Below, piece after piece: positions 54,032-63,050 of a stretch of DNA of 64,000 nt. The translations under genes were made by a program, and so were the position numbers. Source of the stretch: G963665815 sp942492065 (GTDB taxonomy: Bacteria > Cloacimonadota > Cloacimonadia > Cloacimonadales > JAIOQZ01). The DNA is taken from assembly GCA_942492065.1 (NCBI GenBank), contig CALODV010000008.1, positions 124,001-188,000 on the forward strand, written 5' to 3'. How positions within the stretch are numbered: the first letter of the stretch is position 1; each line of letters opens with the position of its first letter. A model generated the notes under the pieces. The model was not told where the DNA came from. It worked only from the letters and a program-made list of their open reading frames with translations, and ran no database searches.

Positions 54032-56637
54032 ATTTAGTATTTAAACCCTTCATTATAGCATTGAACTTTCTATTTGTCTCCTTATATAATTTTACAGGTA
54101 ACTATGGTTATTCTTTGATTCTAATGTCATTTTTAACATCCTTACTAATGGCCGGATTCAGATATCTGTTGAAAACTTATCCTCAAAGGGAGCAAACTCT
54201 GCAGAAGATACTGGAACCTCAACTTGCTAGAATCAAGGAGGAAAGCACAGGTCAGGACCGGCATAAAAGGATTATGGGGTTGTATGAGCGTTACGGGTAT
54301 CATCCGATTTTTGCTCTGAGATCTGCTATTCCGGTGTTTATCCAGCTTCCGTTTCTATTTGCAGCATTTTATGTTCTGAATAATTTTTCTGATCTTGCCG
54401 GAGAATCTTTTTACATTCTGAAAGACCTGAGTAAGCCTGATAATCTCAAAATGGAAATGAATATTCTGCCTTTTGTTATGACTTTTGTTAATATTCTTTC
54501 TACTTATCTCACTCCGGGCTTTAACAAAAAAGCAAGAGGGCAGGCCATTGGTATAGCTGTTTTCTTTCTGCTGCTGCTATATAATTCTGCATCAGCACTG
54601 TTGTTCTACTGGACAATGAACAATGTCTTCTTCCTTGGTGGAACAATTATCAAAAGGATAAAAGTGAGAAAACAGATAGGCTCATCAATAGTAAAACTTA
54701 CATTCAGTGAGTTCGTATCTAAAAAGCTTCGTGAGTTTGCTGAAAGTAATGTTATGGAATTAGCCGGAATCTTTACTTGCTTGATGATTCTGTTTCTTGG
54801 ACTTAGATTTGTTGGATTATTTGAGATTCGCACAAAAATGCTCTTTGTTTTTACAACTTTGTTATGGATGATAGAGTTTAGCGATGTATCCCTGAAGAGA
54901 TATTTATTGAAGACTAACAATTCTAAGTTTTATTTCATTGGGATTCTGTTCCCTTTGACAGCCGTGATTGCTCTTTTTTCAATTAAAAATTCCTTATTAA
55001 TCAGTCATAGTGCTATGATAATGGTATCATACACTATTGTGACGATATTTATATCCGCCTTATTGAAGTATCAATATAGAAAGGGTGGAAACTATAACTT
55101 TCGAAGTTTTGCTTATGGCGTCTTCGTTACTTTTATCATAGCAATGATACCTGCTATAAGTCAGATTTCAACTAATATCGGTTTATTGACTGTTCCTTAT
55201 CTGCTGCTGTTTGTGGTTTTCATTTTTATACTAGCTTTAATCACATATTTTCTGGTCTATATCCTGACCTCCTCAAAAGTGAAAGATTTTTCCAGAACTC
55301 TTATTGCCTCAGCATTCCTGGTCGTATTTATTTTCTTTCCTACACTTTGTGAGTTTACAGTGAAACATGCAGTTGTAATATCTCATCTGAAAGAATTTCT
55401 AGTTTTTTTCCTGATATTGTTCGGGATTACTTTTAAAGTGCAGAGTGAAGCAATGTTCAGGAATATAAGAAATATATCTTTGATAGTTCTGATTATTTTT
55501 GTTGGCATGTTTACTTTTAAAACAATTAAATACAACATCAACTTCAAAGAACCTGAAGTAGTTGTACCGGAAATTCTTCATGAGATATCCTTTAAAGAGA
55601 CACCGGATATTTTCCTTCTGGTATATGATGGAATGCCAAATGACAGGAATTTCAGAGCATTAGGATTAACTGAGTGTGCTGATACTCTCAACAGCTTACT
55701 TCAAAAATATGGTTTCAAGAGCTACAAAGACACATATACATTAGGATCAGAAAGTCTTGGAAGTATGGGAGGATTACTAAATCTTTCGAAATCAGGAAAC
55801 TATGAAGATCCGTTGACTATGGAAGCCGGAAGGGTTGCATATTTAGGTCAGTCTGTAGCGAACAGTGTACTAAGAAATAACGGATATAAAACTTTTACGG
55901 CTACAAAACAATATTTAACAGGAGTTTATGATGATAGCGTTTTTGAGGATCTGGATGGTATTTTTCCTGAAGCAGAAAACTCAATGAATTTGGATCAGGT
56001 CTCTTTTCTTCAAATGACTATTGCTATTCTGAGAGCATCATGGAAGGATATTGATGTATTGACAGTTGAAACTAAAGGGTGTAAAAAAACTATAGGTGAA
56101 GCAAAACGTGAGTTCATGAGTAGTGATTATCATCCTAAGTTTGTATTGTCTCATGTCTGTTATCCAAGCCATACCCATAATCACGGTCCACTTTCTAAAG
56201 CTGACACGTTGAAATTCGTAGATAGATTCTATATTGCAATGGATGAAATGGAAAAGGATTTCAAGACAATTGAAGAGAATGCCCCGGATGCAATAGTAAT
56301 TGCTATGAGCGACCACGGACCTTCATTGATGAATGCTGGCTACAGGACATGGCTCCCGGATGCAAAGTTTGATTTGACTACTGTTACCGAGGCTGATGCC
56401 TGGGATAGATTTGGTACAATGCTTTCCATCAGATGGCCTGACAGAGAAAAAGCTAAAAGGTATGATAATGATCTGGTGGTAAACCAGGAAGTATTCTCAA
56501 CAATATTCTCATATCTCAGCGAAGATGATCGCTATCTAAAAGTACGTCCGGACAGAACCGTGGAAAAACTGGGGATTAGATTCAGAGAGGGTAAAATTAT
56601 TAGAGACTTGCCTGAGGAGTCTGCTTTAAAAGAATAA
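54028..56637 (+). CDS. YidC/Oxa1-like domain fused to a sulfatase/LtaS-like alkaline phosphatase-superfamily domain
   Basis: 869 residues from a TTG start with GGAGG 7 bases upstream. Residues about 1-215 match a YidC/Oxa1 insertase core: NFTGNYGYSLILMSFLTSLLM, a coiled QREQTLQKILEPQLARIKEE loop, GLYERYGYHPIFALRSAIPVFIQLPFLFAAFYVL, and YNSASALLFYWTMNN. About ten further membrane segments follow (235-500), then an extracytoplasmic alkaline-phosphatase-like domain from about 525: metal-binding Asp in LLVYDGMPN (near 534) and Asp-His in AMSDHGP (near 760). The sulfatase CxPxR motif is absent; YTLGSESLGS near 568 supplies Thr/Ser as nucleophile, as in phospho- or phosphonotransferases. No known gene of this design comes to mind. 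Confidence 0.85.
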   Translation: MNLVFKPFIIALNFLFVSLYNFTGNYGYSLILMSFLTSLLMAGFRYLLKTYPQREQTLQKILEPQLARIKEESTGQDRHKRIMGLYERYGYHPIFALRSAIPVFIQLPFLFAAFYVLNNFSDLAGESFYILKDLSKPDNLKMEMNILPFVMTFVNILSTYLTPGFNKKARGQAIGIAVFFLLLLYNSASALLFYWTMNNVFFLGGTIIKRIKVRKQIGSSIVKLTFSEFVSKKLREFAESNVMELAGIFTCLMILFLGLRFVGLFEIRTKMLFVFTTLLWMIEFSDVSLKRYLLKTNNSKFYFIGILFPLTAVIALFSIKNSLLISHSAMIMVSYTIVTIFISALLKYQYRKGGNYNFRSFAYGVFVTFIIAMIPAISQISTNIGLLTVPYLLLFVVFIFILALITYFLVYILTSSKVKDFSRTLIASAFLVVFIFFPTLCEFTVKHAVVISHLKEFLVFFLILFGITFKVQSEAMFRNIRNISLIVLIIFVGMFTFKTIKYNINFKEPEVVVPEILHEISFKETPDIFLLVYDGMPNDRNFRALGLTECADTLNSLLQKYGFKSYKDTYTLGSESLGSMGGLLNLSKSGNYEDPLTMEAGRVAYLGQSVANSVLRNNGYKTFTATKQYLTGVYDDSVFEDLDGIFPEAENSMNLDQVSFLQMTIAILRASWKDIDVLTVETKGCKKTIGEAKREFMSSDYHPKFVLSHVCYPSHTHNHGPLSKADTLKFVDRFYIAMDEMEKDFKTIEENAPDAIVIAMSDHGPSLMNAGYRTWLPDAKFDLTTVTEADAWDRFGTMLSIRWPDREKAKRYDNDLVVNQEVFSTIFSYLSEDDRYLKVRPDRTVEKLGIRFREGKIIRDLPEESALKE

Positions 56638-56653
56638 ACTTTACATTTGAGGT

Positions 56654-56710
56654 GTATTTAATAAATTGTTTTCATATATTCCATGAAACGTTTAGAGAAT
56701 TATTAAATAC
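56654..56710 (+). promoter_or_regulatory. Structured leader before the DUF4438 gene
   Basis: GTATTTAATAAATT (56654-56667) pairs with AATTATTAAATAC (56698-56710) with one bulged A; inside it GTTTTCAT (56668-56675) pairs with ATGAAAC (56683-56689), again with one bulge. The element ends about 4 bases before the GGAGG of the next ATG, so folding could affect translation. No T-run follows, so it is not a plain terminator. Confidence 0.55.
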
Positions 56711-56724
56711 ATCGGAGGTTAGTT

Positions 56725-57606
56725 ATGCTGAGAACAAACAGCGAAAAAGTCGTAATGATGTCCGTACAGGGAACAGTATCTGCTCCTTCTTATCGCAGCA
56801 GTTTTGGTGTAGACAGTAATGGTGTGCCATTTACTGTACCAGGAATCGGCGGTATTGTTTACAACATCAAAATAGGTGATTCTGTGTATGGCTGGGAATC
56901 AGATCATATTGAACCGGGAGTGTCTACGATCAGAGAACAAAAAGATTCATATAACCCTAAAAACCGTGGATATCATTATTATTCATGTATCGGTAATACT
57001 GCGAAAATAATCACAGGTGACCTGAAAGGGAAAACAGGTATCGTAACAGGTCATCACGGTGGAGCTGAACACATAATAATTGATTTTGCTCAGGATGTTC
57101 TTGATGAACTTACTCTTGACGACAAGTTCCTTATAAAAGGCTGGGGACAAGGTCTCAAACTTCTGGATTATCCTGATGTACACGCATATAACCTTGATCC
57201 TGATCTTCTTCAGAAAATGAATATCACAGAAAAAGACGGTAAACTTCAGGTTCCTGTAAGTGCTATCGTACCAGGTGAACTCATGGGGTCCGGTGTCGGT
57301 TCACTATCAATGGGAACAGGTGATTATGATATAATGACAACTGATAAAGAATACTTGAAGAAGCATAACCTGATGAATCTTAGATTCGGTGATTTCGTAG
57401 CAATTGTGAATCATGATAATGTTTACGGAAGAAGCTGGAGAGAAGGTGCAATTACAATCGGAATAATTATCCATGGTGATTGTAAATATGCAGGACATGG
57501 ACCAGGAGTAACAACTCTTCTTTCCTCAATGACTCCAATCATTGAACCTGTAATTGATGAAAATGCTAATATCGGTAAAGCACTTGGAATTGGAATTTAC
57601 AGATAA
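56725..57606 (+). CDS. DUF4438 family protein
   Basis: 293 residues. Whole-length resemblance to the DUF4438 family (known from Thermotoga and other anaerobes): Gly-rich VPGIGGIVYNIKIGDSVYGWESDHIEPGVS near 38-67, GKTGIVTGHHGGAEHIIIDF near 108-127, and GELMGSGVGSLSMGTGDYDI near 187-206. Soluble, with no signal or membrane segment. Biochemical function unknown. GGAGG precedes the ATG. It stands alone, with a structured leader and a weak terminator, and is probably not part of the phosphonate operon. Confidence 0.8.
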   Translation: MLRTNSEKVVMMSVQGTVSAPSYRSSFGVDSNGVPFTVPGIGGIVYNIKIGDSVYGWESDHIEPGVSTIREQKDSYNPKNRGYHYYSCIGNTAKIITGDLKGKTGIVTGHHGGAEHIIIDFAQDVLDELTLDDKFLIKGWGQGLKLLDYPDVHAYNLDPDLLQKMNITEKDGKLQVPVSAIVPGELMGSGVGSLSMGTGDYDIMTTDKEYLKKHNLMNLRFGDFVAIVNHDNVYGRSWREGAITIGIIIHGDCKYAGHGPGVTTLLSSMTPIIEPVIDENANIGKALGIGIYR

Positions 57607-57626
57607 TATTATTAGAATTATAATCT

Positions 57627-57654
57627 AAGGCTGTTGAGAAATCTTCAGCCTTTT
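57627..57654 (+). terminator. Intrinsic terminator
   Basis: AAGGCTG (57627-57633) pairs with CAGCCTT (57646-57652), then TT; between convergent DUF4438 and GH3 genes. Confidence 0.65.
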
Positions 57655-57675
57655 ATTCTGATTATCTGATTTTGT

Positions 57676-60279
57676 TTACTGCACAGTAAGAATTTCTCTC
57701 AGGCGTATATCTTTTGAGGAAGATCCAATCAAAATCCTGAAATCACCCGGTTCCACAACTTCATTCAAATTCTCATCAAGTATTGATAGTATCTCAGGCC
57801 TTATGGTGAAATCAACAACCTGAGTTTCTCCTGCCTTCAAATGAACTCTGCTGAACCCTTTTAACATCATTACCGGTTGGGCTACTGATGCTAATAGATC
57901 CTTTATGTATAACTGGACTACTTCATCACCATCAAGTTCACCGTTATTAGTAAGCTTGAATTTAACTGATACATCTTCATCCGAATGTATTCGTTTTTTT
58001 TCCAAATTGATATCTGAATATTCAAAAGATGTATAACTTAATCCGAATCCAAATGGAAATAAGGGCTTACCTGTAAGATTGGTGTAGTCGTCACCTCTTC
58101 CGGTTGGCTTATGGTTGTAGTATAAAGGAAGCTGAGCTTCATGTACCGGGAATGTTATAGGAAGACGTCCTGCAGGATTATTATTACCAAGCAGAGTATC
58201 AGCAACAGCATTTCCTCCCTCTTCTCCAGGGTACCACACATGAAGAACTGAATCTACCTTATCTATCCAGTTATTCATTGTAACTGCACTGCCTCCTACG
58301 ATTACAACAATTACAGGCTTTTCCGTCTTTGCAACTTCATCAATCAGCTTTTCCTGCTCTCCGGGTAGACTGAGAAATGCTCTGTCACGAAATTCTCCTT
58401 CTTCAATGCCGACAGTAATAACTACTAAATCACTTTTTGCTGCAATCTCAACTGCTTCCTTAATTCTCTGCTTGTTATCAGAAAGCACACACTGATTCCA
58501 TACTAACCTGATCTTTGCGTTTCCGGTTGATTCGTAAAACTCCAGTTTAAGATTATAATATTGCCCTGCTGTGAAGTAATAGGGCGTTGTTATTGTTCTG
58601 AATGTCTGTTTATTCCAGTTATCTATCAATAACTCGTCATCAATGTAGAGCCTGTACCCATCATCTCCGGTTATCCCAATATTATATTTCCCTGACTCAG
58701 CAGGTTTTAACTCACCTGTCCATCTGACTGAGTAGAAATCGTAATTAATGACATCAGGTTCAGGTGAAAACAATGTCCAGCCAAAGTCTAATTGACTGTC
58801 AGTTCTAACTAAATCCGGTTTACCTTTCATATTGATGTTATTGAAGTATTCTCCCAGTAATCCGGGAACTTTTTTTCCATTCTCCATGTGGCTCAGACAG
58901 TCTGCCGCAACAGAAGTAAAGTCAGAATTGATTCTCGGTACACCTTCAGAATATTTTATTTCAGTATCGGGACTGAATCTTTCTTTTATTCCGTCCAATA
59001 TGCTGACAGGATTATTGCCAGGACCTGAATAACCTCCGAGTCTGGCTTCAACTGCATCATTACCAATTATAGCTAATCGCCTGATGTTATCTGAAAGGGG
59101 CAGGATCGAATTATTGTTTTTTAAGAGCACAATTGACTCACATGCTGCTCTATAAGCGAGTTCTCTGTGTTTTTTACAACCATTGATACTCCCTGCTCTA
59201 TCTGCATCTACGTAAGGATTTTCAAATAATCCCAGTTCGAACTTTGCTCTCAGAACACGCTTTACAGCATTATCTATCACTGCTTCAGGAATTAAGCCAT
59301 CTTCAAAAGCTTTGATAAACAGAGGATAATGTTCGTATGATGTTTGGAATATAACATCAAGTCCGTTATTGAAAGCCTGAGCAGTTGCTTCATCATAGCC
59401 TTCGGCTGTAAAATGCAGAACTGATGCCCCACCAATAGCACCTGCATCGGTGATCACAAAACCCTCAAAATCCCACTCTTTCTTGAGTTTTTCATTCAGA
59501 AGGTAGTTGTTTGCTGTGCACTGCCTGCCATCATATGAATTGTAAGCAGTCATGACAGACCTCGCACCAGCTTCTTTAAAACAGGACTTAAATGCCGGGT
59601 AATATATTTCTTCAAGCAGTCTCTCGTTAAAGTGTATCGGGTAGCTGTCTCTACCTCCATCTCCTACATTAGCAATAAAGTGCTTAGGAGTTGTTATCAC
59701 GCCTGATTCTTCAAAAGTTGAAACATAAGCCATTGCCATTTGTTTTGTAAGGAAAGTATCTTCTCCATAAGTTTCTTCGGTTCTGCCCCAGCGAACATCT
59801 CTAGCAATATTGATAACAGGAGAAAGTGATTGTCTGATTCCTCGACTTCTTGTTTCATCAGCTATTGCCATAGATACACTTTTTACAAGCTCTGTATTCC
59901 AACTTGCAGCCAGTGCAATAGATTGCGGAAACGCTGTTGCTCCTTGTCTGATCAAACCATGCAGTGTTTCATCGAAGGGAATAATCGGAATTCCCAGTCT
60001 GGTTTCTTCAACAAAATACTTCTGTATTTCATTAATCTGGATTGCAGTTTCTTTCGCTGCTGATCCGCTTGAATAGTCCAGAATCTGCTCTGTAATATTG
60101 GAAGTGCTGCCTTTTGCAGCTACTTGAAAACCAAAAATACCATGTTCATACTTATCTTTTCCATCTGATAAATCACCTGGGATCATAAACAGCTGCCAGA
60201 ATTTCTCTTTGATTGTCATCAGGGAAAGCAGATCTTCAACTCTCTCATTGATTGAAAGGTTTTTGTCTTTGTATCTCAT
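57676..60279 (-). CDS. Glycoside hydrolase family 3 (beta-glucosidase-like) with PA14 insert
   Basis: 867 residues. GH3 N-terminal TIM barrel (about 1-330) with KH at 199-200 and catalytic nucleophile Asp278 in GFVITDAGAI; GH3 C-terminal sandwich (about 370-690) interrupted by a PA14 carbohydrate-contact domain at about 455-590 (GLLGEYFNNIN...TGDDGYRLYIDDELLIDNW); fibronectin-III-like domain at about 770-850. The barrel-PA14 layout is that of KglA-type beta-glucosidases. It lacks a signal peptide, so it is probably cytoplasmic, cleaving imported oligosaccharides. Starts 3 bases after the metallopeptidase gene, at the end of the fli operon. Confidence 0.93.
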   Translation of the reverse strand: MRYKDKNLSINERVEDLLSLMTIKEKFWQLFMIPGDLSDGKDKYEHGIFGFQVAAKGSTSNITEQILDYSSGSAAKETAIQINEIQKYFVEETRLGIPIIPFDETLHGLIRQGATAFPQSIALAASWNTELVKSVSMAIADETRSRGIRQSLSPVINIARDVRWGRTEETYGEDTFLTKQMAMAYVSTFEESGVITTPKHFIANVGDGGRDSYPIHFNERLLEEIYYPAFKSCFKEAGARSVMTAYNSYDGRQCTANNYLLNEKLKKEWDFEGFVITDAGAIGGASVLHFTAEGYDEATAQAFNNGLDVIFQTSYEHYPLFIKAFEDGLIPEAVIDNAVKRVLRAKFELGLFENPYVDADRAGSINGCKKHRELAYRAACESIVLLKNNNSILPLSDNIRRLAIIGNDAVEARLGGYSGPGNNPVSILDGIKERFSPDTEIKYSEGVPRINSDFTSVAADCLSHMENGKKVPGLLGEYFNNINMKGKPDLVRTDSQLDFGWTLFSPEPDVINYDFYSVRWTGELKPAESGKYNIGITGDDGYRLYIDDELLIDNWNKQTFRTITTPYYFTAGQYYNLKLEFYESTGNAKIRLVWNQCVLSDNKQRIKEAVEIAAKSDLVVITVGIEEGEFRDRAFLSLPGEQEKLIDEVAKTEKPVIVVIVGGSAVTMNNWIDKVDSVLHVWYPGEEGGNAVADTLLGNNNPAGRLPITFPVHEAQLPLYYNHKPTGRGDDYTNLTGKPLFPFGFGLSYTSFEYSDINLEKKRIHSDEDVSVKFKLTNNGELDGDEVVQLYIKDLLASVAQPVMMLKGFSRVHLKAGETQVVDFTIRPEILSILDENLNEVVEPGDFRILIGSSSKDIRLREILTVQ

Positions 60280-60282
60280 GAG

Positions 60283-61722
60283 TTATCTCAGTAAATCAGT
60301 TATTTTGCTGAGGTCGGTGAAAATTGTTTTTTTCACTTTGAATGTGTACCAGCCATTAATGTTGAAAACTGTTTTAACGGTGGTATCGAAACTGTTGACG
60401 TAGTTAGCAATCAGATTATTGGTTCGAAGATCATAAATGCTGATTTCTGTATCTGATATTTTAAGAAGATAGTCTTCTCCATTATATGAATAATCATGAT
60501 AATCATGCTCAATTAGTCTGCTTTTTTTATTGTTATTGGGAGTACCAATAAGGTTAAAACTCTTTTTTGCCCAGAAATAATAGTAATCATTGCTCTCTGT
60601 AACAATCAGGGAATCGTTTTTGCTGTCTTCTGCCGCAATTTCAGGATCATGAGGGATGATAGTGCTATATTGCTTATATTCTTTCAAAAACTCATTCCAT
60701 TCCGAATCAGCTGGAAGCAGTTCATTTTTGAGCTGAGTCATATCAACTTCAGCAGCACCTGATGCTGAATAGAGTTCCAGGAAATCCTCTAGAGTCATAT
60801 ATTCCAGAAGAAACTTAATATACAGACCTGCTACAGGATAAGATAGAGATGCATTATTGTTATAGAATCCCTGATAAGTCTGTATTGCTTCAGCATTAAG
60901 ATAACCTGTCTTCTCCAGATAATACCCCATATCCATAATAACTTCAGGAACCTTACCTCCTCGTCCCCCGAGTGCAACTGCAAGTCCTTCCAGAATGAAT
61001 GGGTTAGTGTAAAGGTTGTTTTCTTCCAGAACATAATTAATGAAAAAGTGAGTGATTTCGTGATAATGACAATTGAAGCTGGAGATAATGGCATCAGATG
61101 ATAAGAGGAACTGACCTCGCGCGGGATATCCTGTTATCATTTCTATCTGGCTGCTGTCCTCACAAAGAATGTAATCAATCTTTTCTTTTTTCAATTTATT
61201 TACTTTGAGAGAATCAAGATCAAAAATGTTTATAAGATCATAAACGAAATTGTCCAATTGGACTTTTGAATGCTCATTAAAATAATCAGGATCATATATA
61301 TGAAAATTGAAGAATTCAGAGGTCTGCTCAGTCCAGTCACTTGTGAAGTACATTTCCGGGAATATATACTTATTATTCTTGAAGTAAAATGTTTTCAGCG
61401 ATTCCATTCCTGTTATGGTTAAATTAAGCTTTGAGTAAATAGAATCTATTTCAAGAATACAATATGAGTAGTTTAGTTTCCCGGTTCTGATTCTCTCTTT
61501 AGTTTCCATGTCAATATCGTTGCCGATAAGCCATTTTTCGGGATAACCTTTATAAGAAATCCCTAATCTTTTACTCTTTTCTATAACGGTTTCATCTGCC
61601 AGTCGGGAGATATTCACATTGTGTATTAGATTTTGTATAAATTGATTAGCTGTAGTTTTGTCCAGGGCAAATGATTGTATCGTAAAATACATCAGAATCG
61701 AAATAAAGTATATTCTTTTCAT
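60283..61722 (-). CDS. Secreted zinc metallopeptidase-like protein (HEITH, gluzincin type)
   Basis: 479 residues with a signal peptide (about 1-20, FISILMYFTIQSFAL). A zinc motif HEITH at 221-225 followed by EGLAVALGG with Glu245 twenty residues later, the gluzincin (peptidase MA) layout His-Glu-x-x-His...Glu. The N-terminal about 200 residues and the C-terminal about 130 (strand-rich, YYYFWAKKSFNL) are not recognised. Likely periplasmic or secreted. It lies 12 bases after fliI, where fliJ is often found, and 3 bases before the GH3 gene. Any link to the flagellum is unproven. Confidence 0.65.
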   Translation of the reverse strand: MKRIYFISILMYFTIQSFALDKTTANQFIQNLIHNVNISRLADETVIEKSKRLGISYKGYPEKWLIGNDIDMETKERIRTGKLNYSYCILEIDSIYSKLNLTITGMESLKTFYFKNNKYIFPEMYFTSDWTEQTSEFFNFHIYDPDYFNEHSKVQLDNFVYDLINIFDLDSLKVNKLKKEKIDYILCEDSSQIEMITGYPARGQFLLSSDAIISSFNCHYHEITHFFINYVLEENNLYTNPFILEGLAVALGGRGGKVPEVIMDMGYYLEKTGYLNAEAIQTYQGFYNNNASLSYPVAGLYIKFLLEYMTLEDFLELYSASGAAEVDMTQLKNELLPADSEWNEFLKEYKQYSTIIPHDPEIAAEDSKNDSLIVTESNDYYYFWAKKSFNLIGTPNNNKKSRLIEHDYHDYSYNGEDYLLKISDTEISIYDLRTNNLIANYVNSFDTTVKTVFNINGWYTFKVKKTIFTDLSKITDLLR

Positions 61723-61734
61723 ATTTTTATGAGG

Positions 61735-63048
61735 TTATTTCAGTATTGCTTTTAATTGTTCAAGAGTTGATTGAAAATCAGATTTCTCTTCAATCTGTTG
61801 TTTCAAAAATCTGTTTACTTTTTCAATTTTTGAAATAGCATAATCAATATTCGGATTGGATCCGGCTGAGTAAGCACCAATATTGATAATATCTTCCGCT
61901 TCTTTATAGGTTGCCATTATTTCTATCATTTTTTGTGCTGCGGTTTTCTGATCATTATCTATAACACTGTTCATTACCCTAGAGATTGATCCAAGTATTT
62001 CAACTGCGGGGTAATGTCCTTTGGATGCCAATTTACGTGAAAGCAATATGTGTCCGTCAAGGATAGACCTGACTGCATCAGCAATTGGTTCATCCATGTC
62101 TCCACCCTCAACCAGAACAGTATAAAGACCTGTTATAGTGCCAGTTGCAGATGTACCTGCTCTTTCAAGAAGTTTAGGCAGATTTGCAAATACAGAAGGG
62201 GTATATCCCTTGGTTGTCGGAGGTTCACCGACTGCCAGCCCTATTTCCCTGAGAGCCATTGCATAACGGGTAACAGAGTCCATCATCAGCAGAACGTTTA
62301 GTCCTTTATCCCTGAAATACTCGGCAATAGTTGTTGCAACCAAAGCACCTTTCACACGGGTTAGTGCAGCCTGATCCGAAGTAGCAACAACAACAACAGA
62401 TCTCTTGAGACCCTCTTCACCAAGGTCACTTTCAATAAAATCTCTTACCTCGCGTCCACGTTCTCCAATCAGAGCGATAACATTAATGTCTGCTTTTGTG
62501 TTACGGGCAATCATACCCAGTAAAACTGATTTACCCACACCGGAACCTGCAAAAATACCTGTCCTCTGACCTTTTCCGCAAGTCAACAATGAGTCAATAG
62601 ATCTGATACCAAGCTGCAGAGGTTCCGTAATTCTTTGTCTGGTTAATGGATTAGGTGGAGGACTGAATACTGATCTATGATCTTTCAGTTTTAGTTCAGG
62701 ACCGCTGTCAATCGGATTTCCCAGACCATCTATCACTCTGCCCAGTAATTCGTCTCCGGTTGCAACAGAAAAAGGCTCTCTGAAAGTTGATACTTGATTC
62801 CCTGGCGCAATACCGTAAAGCTCCTTAAGAGGCATAAGCAAAGTTTTGTTTTTTTTGAACCCTACAACCTCAGTCATATGTTTTTTACCGTCATTAGAAT
62901 GGATATAACATATATCTCCAATAGAAGCTGCCGGTCCTATAGACTCAACAATAAGTCCGATTATCTGTGAAACAGTCCCGTTTTGCTTTATAGGGTTAAC
63001 GTTATCGATAATTTGATGATATTTTGAAAGGTTAATTGATACAGGCAT
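61735..63048 (-). CDS. fliI: Flagellum-specific ATPase FliI
   Basis: 437 residues, normal length. Powers export of flagellar rod/hook/filament subunits with FliH in the cytoplasm; F1-beta-like. Walker A GSGVGKS at 168-174 (in GIFAGSGVGKSVLLGMI), conserved GERGREVRDF near 195, Walker B VLLMMDSVTRYAMALREIGLAVGEPP near 248, and GSISRVMNSV near 347. Starts 2 bases after fliH's stop. fliJ, which commonly follows, is absent. Confidence 0.97.
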   Translation of the reverse strand: MPVSINLSKYHQIIDNVNPIKQNGTVSQIIGLIVESIGPAASIGDICYIHSNDGKKHMTEVVGFKKNKTLLMPLKELYGIAPGNQVSTFREPFSVATGDELLGRVIDGLGNPIDSGPELKLKDHRSVFSPPPNPLTRQRITEPLQLGIRSIDSLLTCGKGQRTGIFAGSGVGKSVLLGMIARNTKADINVIALIGERGREVRDFIESDLGEEGLKRSVVVVATSDQAALTRVKGALVATTIAEYFRDKGLNVLLMMDSVTRYAMALREIGLAVGEPPTTKGYTPSVFANLPKLLERAGTSATGTITGLYTVLVEGGDMDEPIADAVRSILDGHILLSRKLASKGHYPAVEILGSISRVMNSVIDNDQKTAAQKMIEIMATYKEAEDIINIGAYSAGSNPNIDYAISKIEKVNRFLKQQIEEKSDFQSTLEQLKAILK

Positions 63049-63050
63049 TG

